This document shows, in pieces, positions 47,653 to 58,531 of a stretch of DNA of 64,000 nt (positions within the stretch are counted from its first letter, which is position 1; each line of letters begins with the position of its first letter). Location: the NCBI GenBank assembly GCA_020002185.1, contig CM034541.1:28391328-28455327 (forward strand). The letters run 5' to 3'. Source of the stretch: Paraescarpia echinospica (taxonomy: Eukaryota; Annelida; Polychaeta; Sabellida; Siboglinidae). The notes beneath the pieces were generated by a model. That model saw nothing but the letters and a program-made list of their open reading frames with translations, had not been told where the DNA came from and did no database searches. Made by a program: the position numbers and the translations under genes.

Positions 47653-48353
47653 TTGTCCGGCTGTGGGAAGTCATGGGCAGATACTAAAGAAGAAGGATTC
47701 ATCTTTCAGTGCGTGGGGTGTTGGAAGGTGGAATGTCTACTAAAGGAGGTAGTTAGTTTGACAGATATTGTGAAGGGGATGGAGATGAGAATTAGCAAGG
47801 CGACAGGTGGAATGGAGAGAGACGACACAGAGAGAGTTGGGAATACTGTGAGACTGAAGGAGCAGAGTAGTGGCAAGAAGACCGAGGAAAGGAGACTGAG
47901 AGGATGGAAGGGGGGCTAGGATAAAACATGTGACTGAAAGGGTAGAGAAGGCATTGGGGTATGGCAAGGGAGGGTCTATACTAGAACACGTAGGGACAAA
48001 TAATGCAGATAAGGAGGGAATAACTGGGATAGTAGAGAAGTACAGACAGTTAGTGAGGAAGTTAAAGAAGACAAAAGTCGAGCAGATTATTCTCTCAGGA
48101 ATTTTGCCAGTAATGAGACAAAGGGGCCAACATATACAAAACTGCAAGAGGATGGCGATCAATGCACTAGTTGAACAGATGTGTGAAGAAGAGGGGGTGA
48201 GATTCATAGATTTATGGGGATACATGTAATTTGTTGGGAGGGAAGATATGTACATGAGAGATGGCCTCCATCTATGTGGAATGGGGGCAGCAGTTTTCTT
48301 GGAGAACCTGCTGCGATCTGTTGACAGTGGGACAGGTTGCATTTATTTAAACT
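47653..48353 (+). pseudogene. LINE ORF1 with zinc-finger-like start and SGNH esterase-like domain, broken
   Basis: The first frame (to 47919) has CGKSWADTKEEGFIFQCVGC, a paired-cysteine pattern like the PHD-type finger of CR1 ORF1 proteins. After a frameshift near 47920-47930, the second frame carries LEHVGTNNADKEG (the GTN-N block of SGNH/GDSL hydrolases), ILSGILPV, an in-frame TAA at 48228-48230, and then MRDGLHLCGMGA. DGLH supplies the Asp-x-x-His catalytic pair of that family. CR1 ORF1 proteins are RNA-binding chaperones of the LINE particle, and many carry an esterase. The nucleophilic serine block upstream falls in the damaged part and was not found. It is not functional. Confidence 0.82.
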
Positions 48354-48835
48354 AGTCGTGCAGGGGGGATTCACAGAGAAGCCTGAAACGGGAGGCATAG
48401 ATAAAGACAGCAGAAATAAATCAGCAAAGAACAGCTTGGAAAATTGTTCTGAAGCTGGATATAAATGCATTTGTTTAAATGCAAGGAGCATAGTAAACAA
48501 AAGAAGTGAACTAAACATTATGGTAGAAGATATTGATCCTCACATAATAGGTATAACCGAATCATGGGCCACCACAGATATATCAGATGCCGAATTGGTA
48601 CTGACAGGCTGTGAGGTTTAGGAAAGATAGAATAGGAAGAAGGCGAGGTGGAGTTATTTTATATGTTAAAGAATCTACCCAGGCTTATGAAATAAAATTA
48701 GAGAGAGAAGCAGATTGCGAAGAAGCTGTTTGGTGTAACATAGTTACAGGAAACTCAACGTTAACGGCTGGGTTAGTTTATCGAAGTCTAAACACAAGCA
48801 TAGAAGAGAATAAATAAATATAAAATAAATATAAA
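48337..48835 (+). pseudogene. LINE ORF2 N-terminus: APE-type endonuclease, truncated
   Basis: Encodes the opening of the apurinic-like endonuclease that nicks target DNA: CICLNARSIVNKRSELNIMV, then IDPHIIGITESWATTDISDA (the TE-W catalytic block) and ELVLTGCEV. After a frameshift near 48615 come FRKDRIGRRRGGVILYVKES and LEREADCEEAVWCNIV. The frame ends at the internal deletion (about 48820). The His/Asp motifs of the C-terminal half of the domain are missing. Confidence 0.85.
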
Positions 48836-48844
48836 ATGCTATAA

Positions 48845-49290
48845 GGCAAGTGAGCAAACTGGACTCATTTAGAATATTATATACAAGCAAGAAGGACATA
48901 GATATGCTAGAAAGAGTACAGAGGAGAGCAACTAAAATGATACCAAAACTGAGGGATCTTAGTTACGAAATACACCTAAAAGATTGTGGTTTAACAACGC
49001 TAGAGACCAGGAGATTGAGAGGAGATCAGATAGGTGTTTAAAATATTTAATGGTTATGAAAATATTGATAGAAATATTTTTTCTCAGATAAGAAAGGTGG
49101 ATGGACTAGAGGACATGAAATTACATTAGTAAAGGAGCAGTGTAGATTAGATATAAGAAAGTTCTCATTCTCACAAAGGATTGTAATTAAATGGAACAGA
49201 TTATCTGCTAATTGTGTGGGTGCTAGTAGCGTGAATATGTGTATAAATAAAATCGACACATACCTCAGAAGGGAGGGATACAAGTAAATA
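48845..49290 (+). pseudogene. LINE ORF2 C-terminal end, broken
   Basis: Resumes after the deletion with DIDMLERVQRRATKMIPKLR, then LSYEIHLKDCGLTTLETRRL. A frameshift follows near 49035, then KIFNGYENIDRN-like, QCRLDIRKFSFSQRI, KWNRLSANCVGASSVN and a DTYLRREGYK end before a stop at about 49287. The same peptide order ends copies 1 and 3. It is only a tail of the protein. Confidence 0.85.
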
Positions 49291-49395
49291 AAAAGGTTGG
49301 ACTCTTGATAAGCCAAAGGGCTTCCTTGTCCACCTGCCATCTGGAGTTAATTCTTTGGGTGGCAATCTTGTTAAATCTTGTTAAATCTACAGTAT

Positions 49396-49535
49396 AAAAC
49401 CAGTGTTAAGAAACCCGAGTCAGACAAAAAGGGGTCAGACCACAATTAAGAAACCCGAGTCAGACAAAAAGGGATCAGACCACAGTTAAGGAACCTGAGT
49501 CTGACAAAAGTGGGTAAGATCACAGTTTACCAATC
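49396..49535 (+). repeat. ~40-bp repeat, about 3 units
   Basis: Three units of AAGAAACCCGAGTCAGACAA + AAAGGGGTCAGACCACAGTT. CAGACCACAGTTTA also occurs in the 37-bp unit that follows, so one array may have given rise to the other. Confidence 0.88.
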
Positions 49536-50320
49536 TCTGTTGGACCATTGGAGACAGACCGCAGTTTACTAATCATTTGGACCATTCGAGACAGAACATA
49601 ATTAACCAATCTCTGTTGGACCATTGGAGACAGACCAGTTTACTAATCAGTTGGAACATTGGAGACAGACAACAGTTTATCAATTTCTGTTGGACCATTG
49701 GATACAGACCAAAGTTTACTAATCAGTTGGACCATTGGAGACAGACCATGGTTTACTAAGCTCTGCTGGACCACTGGAAACAGACCATAGTTCATCAACC
49801 TCTGTTCGACCATTGGAGACAGACCACAGTTTACTAATATGTTGGCCAATTGGAGAAAGACCACAGTTTATTAATCTGTTGGACCATTGGAGACAGACCA
49901 CATTTACGAATCTGTTGGACCATTGGAGACAGACTACAGTTTACTAATATGTTGGACCATTGGAGACAGACCACAGTTTACTAATCTGTTGGACCATTGG
50001 AGACAGACCAGTTTACTAATATGTTGGACCATTGGAGACAAACCACAGTTTACTAATCTGTTGGACCATTGGAGACAGACCATAGTTTAGTAATCTGTTG
50101 GACCATTGGAGACAGACCACAGTGTACTAATCTGTTGGACCATTGGAGACAGACCACAGTTTACTAATCTGTTAGATCATTGGAGACAGACCACAGTTTA
50201 CTAATCTGTTGGACCATCAGAGACAGACCACAGTTGACTAATCTGTTGGACCATTGGAGGGAGATCAGTTTACTAATCTGTTGGACCATTGGAGACAGAC
50301 CATAGTTCACAAACCTGTTG
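49536..50320 (+). repeat. 37-bp tandem array, about 21 units
   Basis: The unit is CCATTGGAGACAGACCACAG followed by TTTACTAATCTGTTGGA. Short units lacking a few bases (for example ACCAGTTTACT) recur. The left part is more diverged than the right. Small open frames are array artefacts. Confidence 0.95.
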
Positions 50321-50941
50321 GAAGCAATGTTCACAATGATGACAGTAGAATGCATGTTTACAGTAAAGACACTTGTGACAATATGATAAGTGCTTACACA
50401 AATTATATTGATGACACTATAAAGAGCATTAATAACAATGACTGGTGACAACTAATGAATGTTTAGAGTAATTAAGTTGATGACAATAGAATGAGTGTTT
50501 GAACCAATGACAATGATGACATCATCAAGTGTCCACAGTAATGACACTGATAAAAAAATAAGTACTTAGAGTACTGGTACTGATGGCAATAAAATAAGTG
50601 GTTATAGTAATGACAATGATGACAACCAAATGACTGTTCACAGTAATGACACTGGTGACAATGTAAAGAGCTAACAGTAATGACATAGATGACGATGTAA
50701 AGAGCTAACAATAATGACATAAATGACAATGTAAAGAGCTAAAAGTAATAACATAGATGACAATGTAAAGAGCTAACAGTAGTGGCATGGATAACAATGT
50801 AAAGAGCTAACAGTAATGATATGGAAGACAATGTAAAGAGCTAACAGTAATCACATAGATTACAATGTAAAGAGCTAACAGTAATCACATAGATGACAAT
50901 GTAAACAGCTAACAGTAACCACATAGATGACAATGTAAAGA
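50321..50941 (+). repeat. AATGAC-rich region becoming a ~34-bp array
   Basis: 50321-50640 is irregular CAATGATGAC-rich sequence. From about 50645 regular units of GACAATGTAAAGAGCTAACA + GTAATGACATAGAT repeat about eight times. The last unit is cut at AATGTAAAGAG by the LINE copy 3. Confidence 0.88.
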
Positions 50942-51358
50942 GTGTGGTTTAACAACACAAGACACTAGGAGATTGAGAGGAGATCAGGTAGAAGTGCTAA
51001 AAATATTGAATGGTTATGAAAATATTGATAGGAATAATTTTTTCTCAGTTAAGAAAGATAGAAGAACTAGAGGACATAAAGTTACAATGTTATACATTAG
51101 TAAAGGAGCAGTTTAGATTATAAAAAAAGTTCTCATTTTCACAAAGGACTGTAAATGAATGGAACAGATTATCTGCTGATTGTGTGGGTGCTAGTAACGT
51201 GAATATGTTTAAAAATAAAATTGACACATACCTCAGAAGGGTGGGATACACGTAGATAAAAAGGGTCGGACTCTCGATAAGTCAAAAGGCTTCCTTGTCC
51301 ACCTGCCACCTAGAGTTAAATCTCTGGGTGGCAATCTTGTTAAATCTTGCTAAACCTA
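50942..51358 (+). mobile_element. CR1-like LINE, copy 3 (3' end only)
   Basis: A short 5'-truncated copy beginning in the codons for CGLTT and continuing with RRLRGDQVEVLKILNGYENI, FFSVKKDRRTRGHKVT, FSFSQRTVNEWNRLSADCV and YLRRVGYT. The 3' end is CTCTGGGTGGCAATCTTGTT with AAATCTTGCTAAACC. It is inserted in the 34-bp array. It is less damaged than copy 2 over the shared part, with only a small shift near 51095 and one near 51120. Confidence 0.9.
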
Positions 51359-51535
51359 ATGACGACTTAGAGTACTGACACAAAGGATAGCATAATGACT
51401 AATTACAGGACCACCGTCTACGTTGAGATGACAGAGTGACTAAACAGCCATTGACTGTGACACATTAGTGATGGCTACATCATGCCTTGACACCACCCTC
51501 CTTACTCAGTTCCCACTGTGTGTATCTAATCCTAC

Positions 51536-51722
51536 CTCCAAAGTGTTGCCTCAGGAGATCATCGTGACTGTGTAGATCCGCCTCATCCAGAATCATTTTT
51601 ATGCCTGCGTTGCTGTCACAGATGTCAGCGTCCATGTCACTGACCGAGTGACTCGCCTTGCTGTGAAGTGACGCGTCGTCTAGCGCGTCAATAATGCGAC
51701 GCAGTATACAGTGTCCGATGAT
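51536..51722 (-). CDS. Possible internal exon Z (minus strand), unknown product
   Basis: A 187-bp open segment on the minus strand, bounded by an acceptor-like CAGCTTGTTAG and a donor GGAG|GTAGGA. It encodes 62 residues, including RRIIDALDDASLHSKASHSV, SDMDADICDSNAGIKMILDE and ADLHSHDDLLRQHFG. The acidic, polar, non-repetitive composition and frequent CpG-containing codons look like genuine protein, such as a cytoplasmic or linker region, but I recognise no domain. A stop lies just before the acceptor, so the segment cannot extend upstream unspliced. It ends in phase 1, which fits the lead of the segment at 39967-40153. Confidence 0.5.
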
Positions 51723-53960
51723 CTAACAAGCTGCTCTGTCAGGACCAGATGGTCGGGCCATAAACATCACTTCTGTTGTCTCACTCGAGTTGTAAACATC
51801 ACTTTTGTTGTGATTGAGGTTTCTCTCAAGGTAATTGGCAGCATGCACCATTTCTTTAATTGGCTTCTTCAGAGTGACATCTCAAGTCAAATCCATATTA
51901 TAAACAATCTTAAGTGGGTGACCAGGACTTGACTCATGTTAAGACTTGAACCAAAGCAACTGTCACAACTGACGCAGCTATAGAAACCTGGTCGGATTCA
52001 ACACACAACAACCAGCAGGTGTCTTAGTGGGTGTGTACTTCCTTAAACAAATATGTTTTCAAGTGTGTAGTTGTGTAGCAAAGCGTGTGAGTCTACAAAT
52101 GGTCCGCCTGAGATTCTTGGTAGACAGATGGTCCTCAAACAAGGTCCTGTAGTAAGACACGTGCTAATGCCCTGATGGTCCTCCAGTCAGATGTGTTTTG
52201 TAAGTGTGTAGACCACTTCCATGACATGTTAGCAGACCGGTGGTGTGCTTGCAGTGTGCCATCCACCTTACCAGTTCTCCCACAATTCAAATCCAGAAGC
52301 AGCAGCAGCATCGACATAAGCGATCATTCTGATCAAGACAAAAATGTTGGAAATGAGATCACTGCCACAAATCTGTAACCGCTGTATCCGTCAAAATTGT
52401 GTAAACTTCTTTCTCATGAAGCGTTTCAAAACAATTCAAACCGCAAGTAACTATTTACGTCCACAAACATGTGAGACTTCCCCGGAATGCCTTCACACAG
52501 CTAATGCCTGCATCCAGTCGTTAGACCTACTCCACTATGACCGCCAGGAGTCCTGTCTGGGCTGTCTTCTCGTTGTAGCGGGTTCAACACACCAGGGAAC
52601 TCTCAGGGCCCACATGCAGCGCAGACACACGATAATCACATCGGTCAGCTCAATAACTTGCTATAAATATCATAAGATTATCCATCATATGACCAAGACA
52701 ATGATCCATCATATGACCAAGACAATGATCAGTGCGTATAATGCCACAACCGAACCAAACCACTCCTCAGTTCATTCGAGTTGCTGGCGGATTCATCAAA
52801 CTCTCATCTTCTTAACATATTCACTGCCGATATGACACTGATTCCCTCTCATCCTACTGAGACCCAGAGGTACAATATCCTCACAGCTATAGACTCGGCA
52901 ATAATTCAATCAGTCTCGCTAGTCTCGCTTGCCAACTCCACCACTGGGGGGCGCCACAAACAAGACTTCACTAACAACTATCAAATTGTCATCATGGAGA
53001 TTTCGCGATGACAGGACAAATCACTGTTAATGTCCTGTCCATTGATGTGATGCTGGCAGGTCCATAAAACTGCGTGACTGGTTTCCAAAATGTCCTTGCC
53101 GCAGTGACGATGACTTGGTTTATACATCCCAACTAAATTATGAAAAAGTTAATCTATAAATGACAATTTAATAATGACTGATCTGTTTTCAGGGTTTGTT
53201 CATTTTTAGATATTCATACGAGGTAAATATTTTCCTTACGGTTCATGTTTAATTGCAGTATCTCAACTCAAGTGGAATTAATGATTACCATTTCAGTTTG
53301 TATAATGTTTTATGGTATAGTAGTCTTAAATATAATTACATTGTTTCAATTTAAAATGGAGTTTGTGTTTTAATGTTAAATCTCAGCGAGTTGTTCAGCA
53401 ATATTATAGCTGACCCTCACCCCTGTACATCAGGGAACAAGTAGGAGAGCAAGTATTTATTCGCTAACAACATACAAAATTGATGTTGTATGTGTAATAT
53501 TTGCTAACTTTATTTGCTATTTTTTTATTTTATTATACAAACTAAGCAGTTAATGTGAGCACCACCTGTGTCCCATGAAATAGTTTCCTGTCAACACACA
53601 AGCACACATCGTCACCCTACGTCTGTCTGTCCGCTCACAAACAAAGCACAACTAAAAAACCATGCCCACCTCGATTGACAATGATTCAACGCCCGACAAT
53701 GAAATCAAATTCCAACACTTTCTAAGTGATTATCAAATGGCTGCAGTCTCCATGGCAACTGTGACAGATCAGCTCAGGATTAATGGGATAATTTGACAGG
53801 TTTGTGAGACAGAGCGAATGAGATTTAATAACCTGCCTGAAAGCTGGCGCAGTGCTAACTGAGTCAATCTCTGTGGGTGAGAGAAAGTTCACATTGCAGA
53901 GGATGACAGCTACAGGCGACCAGGGACACTTGACAGCAGACGCACGCAAACAATGCAATC
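51723..53960. other. No gene firmly recognised
   Basis: Unique sequence, AT-rich from 53100. Open frames at 52344-52835 and 52135-52317 have no recognised domain or paired splice sites. A short tandem repeat (ATCATATGACCAAGACAATG, twice) is at 52683-52725. Confidence 0.5.
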
Positions 53961-53964
53961 AAAG

Positions 53965-54141
53965 ACAGGCTGAGGGAGGAACAGGGCAGAGGGAGGGAGA
54001 GGGCAGAGAGGGACAGGGCAGACGGAGGGACAGGGCAGAGGGAGGGACAGGGCAGAGAGAGGGACAGGGCAGAGGGAGGGAGAGGGCAGAGAGAGGGACA
54101 GGGCAGAGAGAGGGACAGGGCAGAGGGAGGGACAGGGCAGA
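53965..54141 (+). repeat. 17-bp GA-rich array, cut by the assembly gap
   Basis: Units of AGGGCAGAGGGAGGGAC (AGAGAGAGGGAC variants) running into the run of N. The true length is unknown. Confidence 0.93.
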
Positions 54142-55141
54142 NNNNNNNNNNNNNNNNNNNNNNNNNNNNNNNNNNNNNNNNNNNNNNNNNNNNNNNNNNN
54201 NNNNNNNNNNNNNNNNNNNNNNNNNNNNNNNNNNNNNNNNNNNNNNNNNNNNNNNNNNNNNNNNNNNNNNNNNNNNNNNNNNNNNNNNNNNNNNNNNNNN
54301 NNNNNNNNNNNNNNNNNNNNNNNNNNNNNNNNNNNNNNNNNNNNNNNNNNNNNNNNNNNNNNNNNNNNNNNNNNNNNNNNNNNNNNNNNNNNNNNNNNNN
54401 NNNNNNNNNNNNNNNNNNNNNNNNNNNNNNNNNNNNNNNNNNNNNNNNNNNNNNNNNNNNNNNNNNNNNNNNNNNNNNNNNNNNNNNNNNNNNNNNNNNN
54501 NNNNNNNNNNNNNNNNNNNNNNNNNNNNNNNNNNNNNNNNNNNNNNNNNNNNNNNNNNNNNNNNNNNNNNNNNNNNNNNNNNNNNNNNNNNNNNNNNNNN
54601 NNNNNNNNNNNNNNNNNNNNNNNNNNNNNNNNNNNNNNNNNNNNNNNNNNNNNNNNNNNNNNNNNNNNNNNNNNNNNNNNNNNNNNNNNNNNNNNNNNNN
54701 NNNNNNNNNNNNNNNNNNNNNNNNNNNNNNNNNNNNNNNNNNNNNNNNNNNNNNNNNNNNNNNNNNNNNNNNNNNNNNNNNNNNNNNNNNNNNNNNNNNN
54801 NNNNNNNNNNNNNNNNNNNNNNNNNNNNNNNNNNNNNNNNNNNNNNNNNNNNNNNNNNNNNNNNNNNNNNNNNNNNNNNNNNNNNNNNNNNNNNNNNNNN
54901 NNNNNNNNNNNNNNNNNNNNNNNNNNNNNNNNNNNNNNNNNNNNNNNNNNNNNNNNNNNNNNNNNNNNNNNNNNNNNNNNNNNNNNNNNNNNNNNNNNNN
55001 NNNNNNNNNNNNNNNNNNNNNNNNNNNNNNNNNNNNNNNNNNNNNNNNNNNNNNNNNNNNNNNNNNNNNNNNNNNNNNNNNNNNNNNNNNNNNNNNNNNN
55101 NNNNNNNNNNNNNNNNNNNNNNNNNNNNNNNNNNNNNNNNN
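54142..55141. other. Assembly gap: exactly 1000 N
   Basis: The run of N is exactly 1000 bases, a conventional placeholder. Different tandem arrays lie on each side (17-bp left, 52-bp right), so the gap is almost certainly repeat-caused and its real size unknown. Confidence 0.99.
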
Positions 55142-56158
55142 TGAGGAGACACTTGGTGGCAGTGGGAGGGAGAAGTTGACCACAACAGGTGTGTGAGGAG
55201 ACACTTGGTGGCAGTGGGAGGGAGAAGTGGACGACAACAGGTGTGTGAGGAGACACTTGGTGGCAGTGGGAGGGAGAAGTGGACGACAACAGGTGCGTGT
55301 GGAGACACTTGGTGGCAGTGGGAGGGAGAAGTTGATGACAACAGGTGTGTGAGGAGACACTTGGTGGCAGTGGGAGGGAGAAGTTGACAACAACAGGTGT
55401 GTGAGGAGACACTTGGTGGCAGAGGGAGGGAGAAGTGGACGACAACAGGTGTGTGAGGAGACACTTGGTGGCAGTGGGAGGGAGAAGTTGACAACAACAG
55501 GTGTGTGAGGAGACACTTGGTGGCAGTGGGAGGGAGAAGTTGACCACAACAGGTGTGTGAGGAGACACTTGGTGGCAGTGGGAGGGAGAAGTGGACGACA
55601 ACAGGTGTGTGTGGAGACACTTGGTGGCAGTGGGAGGGAGAAGTTGATGACAACAGGTGTGTGAGGAGACACTTGGTGGCAGTGGGAGGGAGAAGTGGAC
55701 GACAACAGGTGCGTGTGGAGACACTTGGTGGCAGTGGGAGGGAGAAGTGGACGACAACAGGTGCGTGTGGAGACACTTGGTGGCAGTGGGAGGGAGAAGT
55801 GGACGACAACAGGTGCGTGTGGAGACACTTGGTGGCAGTGGGAGGGAGAAGTTGATGACAACAGGTGTGTGAGGAGACACTTGGTGGCAGTGGAAGGGAG
55901 AAGTTGACAATAACAGGTGTGTGAGGAGACACTTGGTGGCAGTGGGAGGGAGAAGTTGACAACAACAGGTGTGTGAGGAGACACTTGGTGGCAGTGGGAG
56001 GGAGAAGTGGACGACAACAGGTGTGTGAGGAGACACTTGGTGGCAGTGGGAGGGAGAAGTTGACAACAACAGGTGTGTGAGGAGACACTTGGTGGCAGTG
56101 GGAGGGAGAAGTTGACAACAACAGGTGTGTGAGGAGACACTTGGTGGCAGTGGGAGGT
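55142..56158 (+). repeat. 52-bp GGTGG-rich array, about 20 units
   Basis: The unit contains GGTGTGTGAGGAGACACTTG, GTGGCAGTGGGAGGGAGAAG and TGGACGACAACA. Variants TGACAACAACA, TGATGACAACA and GCGTGTGGAGACA mark sub-blocks that recur. The minus strand has no stops in any frame, giving nominal frames over 700 codons that run straight through the N gap; these are meaningless. Confidence 0.96.
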
Positions 56159-56244
56159 AAGGTTGAGAGATGGGGGAGTCGAGAGAGGGATGGAAATGAG
56201 AAATAAGATGAGCGTTGGACGGTGATGGAAAAGACACCTCAAAG

Positions 56245-56955
56245 ACGGGCACTGAGGCAAGTCTCACCCCAGACAACAGAGAGAGAGAGAGGAGGGCACT
56301 GAGGCAAGTCTCACCTCAGACAACAGAAAGAGAGGAGGGTAGTGAGGTGAGTCTCACCCCAGACAACAGAGAGAGAGAGAGAGGAGGGCAGTGAGGCGAG
56401 TCTCACCCGAGACAACAGAGAGAGGAAGGCAGTGAGGCGAGTCTCACCCCAGACAACAGAGAGAGAGAGAGAGGAGGACAGTGAGGCGAGTCTCACCCCA
56501 AACAACAGAGAGAGAGAGGAGGGCAGTGAGGCGAGTCTCACCCCAGACAACAGAGAGAGAGGAGGGCACTGAGGCAAGTCTCACCCCAGACAATAGAAAG
56601 AGAGGAGGGTAGTGAGGTGAGTCTCACCCCAGACAAAAAAAGAAAGAGGACGGCAGTGAGGCGAGTCTCACCCCAGACAACAGAGAGGAGGGTAGTGAGG
56701 TGAGTCTCACCCCAGACAACAGAGAGAGAGGAGGGCACTGAGGCAAGTCTCACCCCACACAACAGAAAGGGAGGAGGGCACTGAGGCAAGTCTCACCCCA
56801 GACAACAGAGAGAGAAGAGGGCACTGAGGCAAGTCTCACTCCAGACAACAGAAACAGAGGAGGGCACTGAGGCAAGTCTCACCCCAGACAACAGAAAGAG
56901 AGGAGGGCACTGAGGCAAGTCTCACCCCAGACAACAGAAAGAGAGGAGGGTAGTG
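56245..56955 (+). repeat. ~41-45-bp array with GA-length variation, about 16 units
   Basis: The unit is AGGGCACTGAGGCAAGTCTC + ACCCCAGACAACAGA followed by a variable (GA)n and GG. The GA run differs between units, so the period is not fixed. GAGGCGAGTCTC and GAGGTGAGTCTC alternate with GAGGCAAGTCTC. Confidence 0.94.
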
Positions 56956-56974
56956 ACACTCGATAGAAGTGGTG

Positions 56975-58440
56975 GAGTGTGTTTTAAAATCTTGTGGACT
57001 GGATGTATTTATTATTCTACAAATTTACCTTTATTTTGTACCATAGAATTCTATAGAATTTCTGTCTACAAAATTCTATAGAAATTGAAGTGGCCATACA
57101 AAAAATTCTATAGCATATTCAGATATTCTATCAAATTGTTATGACCATATTATTTTTTATAGAATTACAGTCGCGCCTCGTTATAACGCGGTAGTCGGGG
57201 TCCACGAAATGAATCCGCGTTATAAACGAGGCACGTTATAAACGAGGCGTGTTCCCATATCTGCCGTCAGGGGCGATACGACGACGACCGACATCGCTGC
57301 TGCACGAAGAACGCCATCGAAGCCAATCAAAGTGTGCACGTCGCGCAGTCTATACGCAGTTTATGAAGCTTATTAAACTGCCAGCCAATGTCAGTGTGTA
57401 GTCTGTTTAAATGTCGTACACTGTTGGACACTGTTGAACTGAATAAAATACATGAATTGTGTATCGTTTTTAAATAAACAACGGACCAACAAGCCACGGT
57501 CAACTGAACGATAATATGGTACCGTTGACGTAATATCTAAAATAATGACCTGGCACTCAGCAGCCGAATACGCACATGATTTGAGAAACGCTGTGTTAGA
57601 GTTGATTAAGAATTTAAATCTATAAGTACGCTCACAATTGGCTTAACTTCGTCTTTCAATCAATATCAAAATACCAATTTAGAAAGCACATTTACCGTGC
57701 CGAACAATATTACGATTCACCAATTCATATGCGGTTGACGAATTAATATTTTGGCGCACCAGTACAGCCTACAGGCAGTAGCTTTGCGTTCATCGCAGCG
57801 AAAAGCTAATATTTGTTACGCAATGTTAGCTTACTGATCTTGCCTACTAAGCTGTATTAAAACGTATTTAACCCATTCTTAAGCAAGGCGTATTTGTGAA
57901 TTTCAATTACACTTTACAAGCCGCCCGGCGCCGAAACCAGGCGAACTGGCGATCCGCGGAAGCCATGAGCATGACTAGCAGATTGGAAACGATTCGTTTG
58001 ATGTCGGCGCAAAACAAACAATACTTCGCTCCACATTTATTGTTCCTAAAGTTAAAACTGACCATAATTATAGTCAAAGAAACTTTGATAGCATTAATTG
58101 GCAGTGCAGAATAAACAATGGCAACGTAGTGACGCGCCTCACACTTGATTCGTTGCAGTTGTACGTCAACGTTAAATTTATTGTCCGCCAACTAGTCTTT
58201 CAACATACACATGCCGTGGACAAAGACGGGGATAACTTCACATAAAACAATTGACAGTTATTACCGTGTTAATATAGTTTGTCATAGCGCCCATTTCCCC
58301 CCTGGCGGCAGAAATTCGGGGTCCACGACCGACCGCGTTATAACCGAATCCGCATTATAACGGGGCGCGTTATAACGAGGTGTGACTGTATATAGAAATT
58401 CAATAGATTTCTATATATATTTTGTTAAGGGATATGACAT
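56975..58440 (+). repeat. TTCTATAGAA-rich old repeat, copy 1, split by a Tigger-like element
   Basis: Two pieces (about 56975-57167 and 58389-58440) carry repeated AATTCTATAGAA motifs, TTGTTATGACCA and, at the end, TTTTGTTAAGGG. The uninterrupted relative at 59965-60255 has the same order: TTGTTATGACCACATATATT, TTTTATAGAATTA, then TTTGTTAAGGG. The insertion point is the TA of AGAATTA. Confidence 0.75.
57168..58388 (-). mobile_element. Tigger/pogo-like DNA transposon, copy 2 (inverted relative to copy 1)
   Basis: A 1221-bp element with TA duplications at 57166-57167 and 58389-58390. The left end reads CAGTCGCGCCTCGTTATAAC; the right end, read inwards, is CAGTCACACCTCGTTATAAC. Internal sequence matches copy 1 (16870-18093) when reverse-complemented, with scattered substitutions, many at CpG sites. 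Open frames of 72 and 94 codons inside it show no transposase (no HTH or DDE signature recognised). Confidence 0.93.
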
Positions 58441-58531
58441 AGGAGTCGCTTGAGATGATCAATAATACTAATATTATTTATCTTGGTAATGTGATAATGC
58501 AGCAGATTCAAACAACCCTAGCAGCACTTAC

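Larger units (their letters stand above)
47652..49395 (+). mobile_element. CR1-like LINE, copy 2, internally deleted
   Basis: Contains, in order, ORF1 (zinc-finger and esterase parts), the start of ORF2 (endonuclease), a jump at about 48820-48860 to the RT C-terminal region, and the 3' end with GGGTGGCAATCTTGTTAAAT and repeated TTGTTAAATC. Most of the endonuclease and all of the RT core (roughly 1.5-2 kb judged against copy 1) are missing. It begins directly in the ATT tail of the LINE fragment before it. It is the most informative copy of this family in the window because it keeps ORF1. Confidence 0.9.

Noticed and set aside
52344..52835. 163-codon plus-strand open frame as a gene
   Set aside because: No domain, no splice context, repeated HHMTKTMI phrase from a local duplication, and overlapping frames on the other strand.
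53852..56276. Open frames up to about 798 codons spanning the gap
   Set aside because: They run through 1000 N and through GA/CT-rich arrays without stop codons in several frames; not evidence of a gene.
57907..58191. 94-codon frame inside the second Tigger-like element as transposase
   Set aside because: No helix-turn-helix or DDE signature, and the matching stretch of the first copy does not keep the frame.
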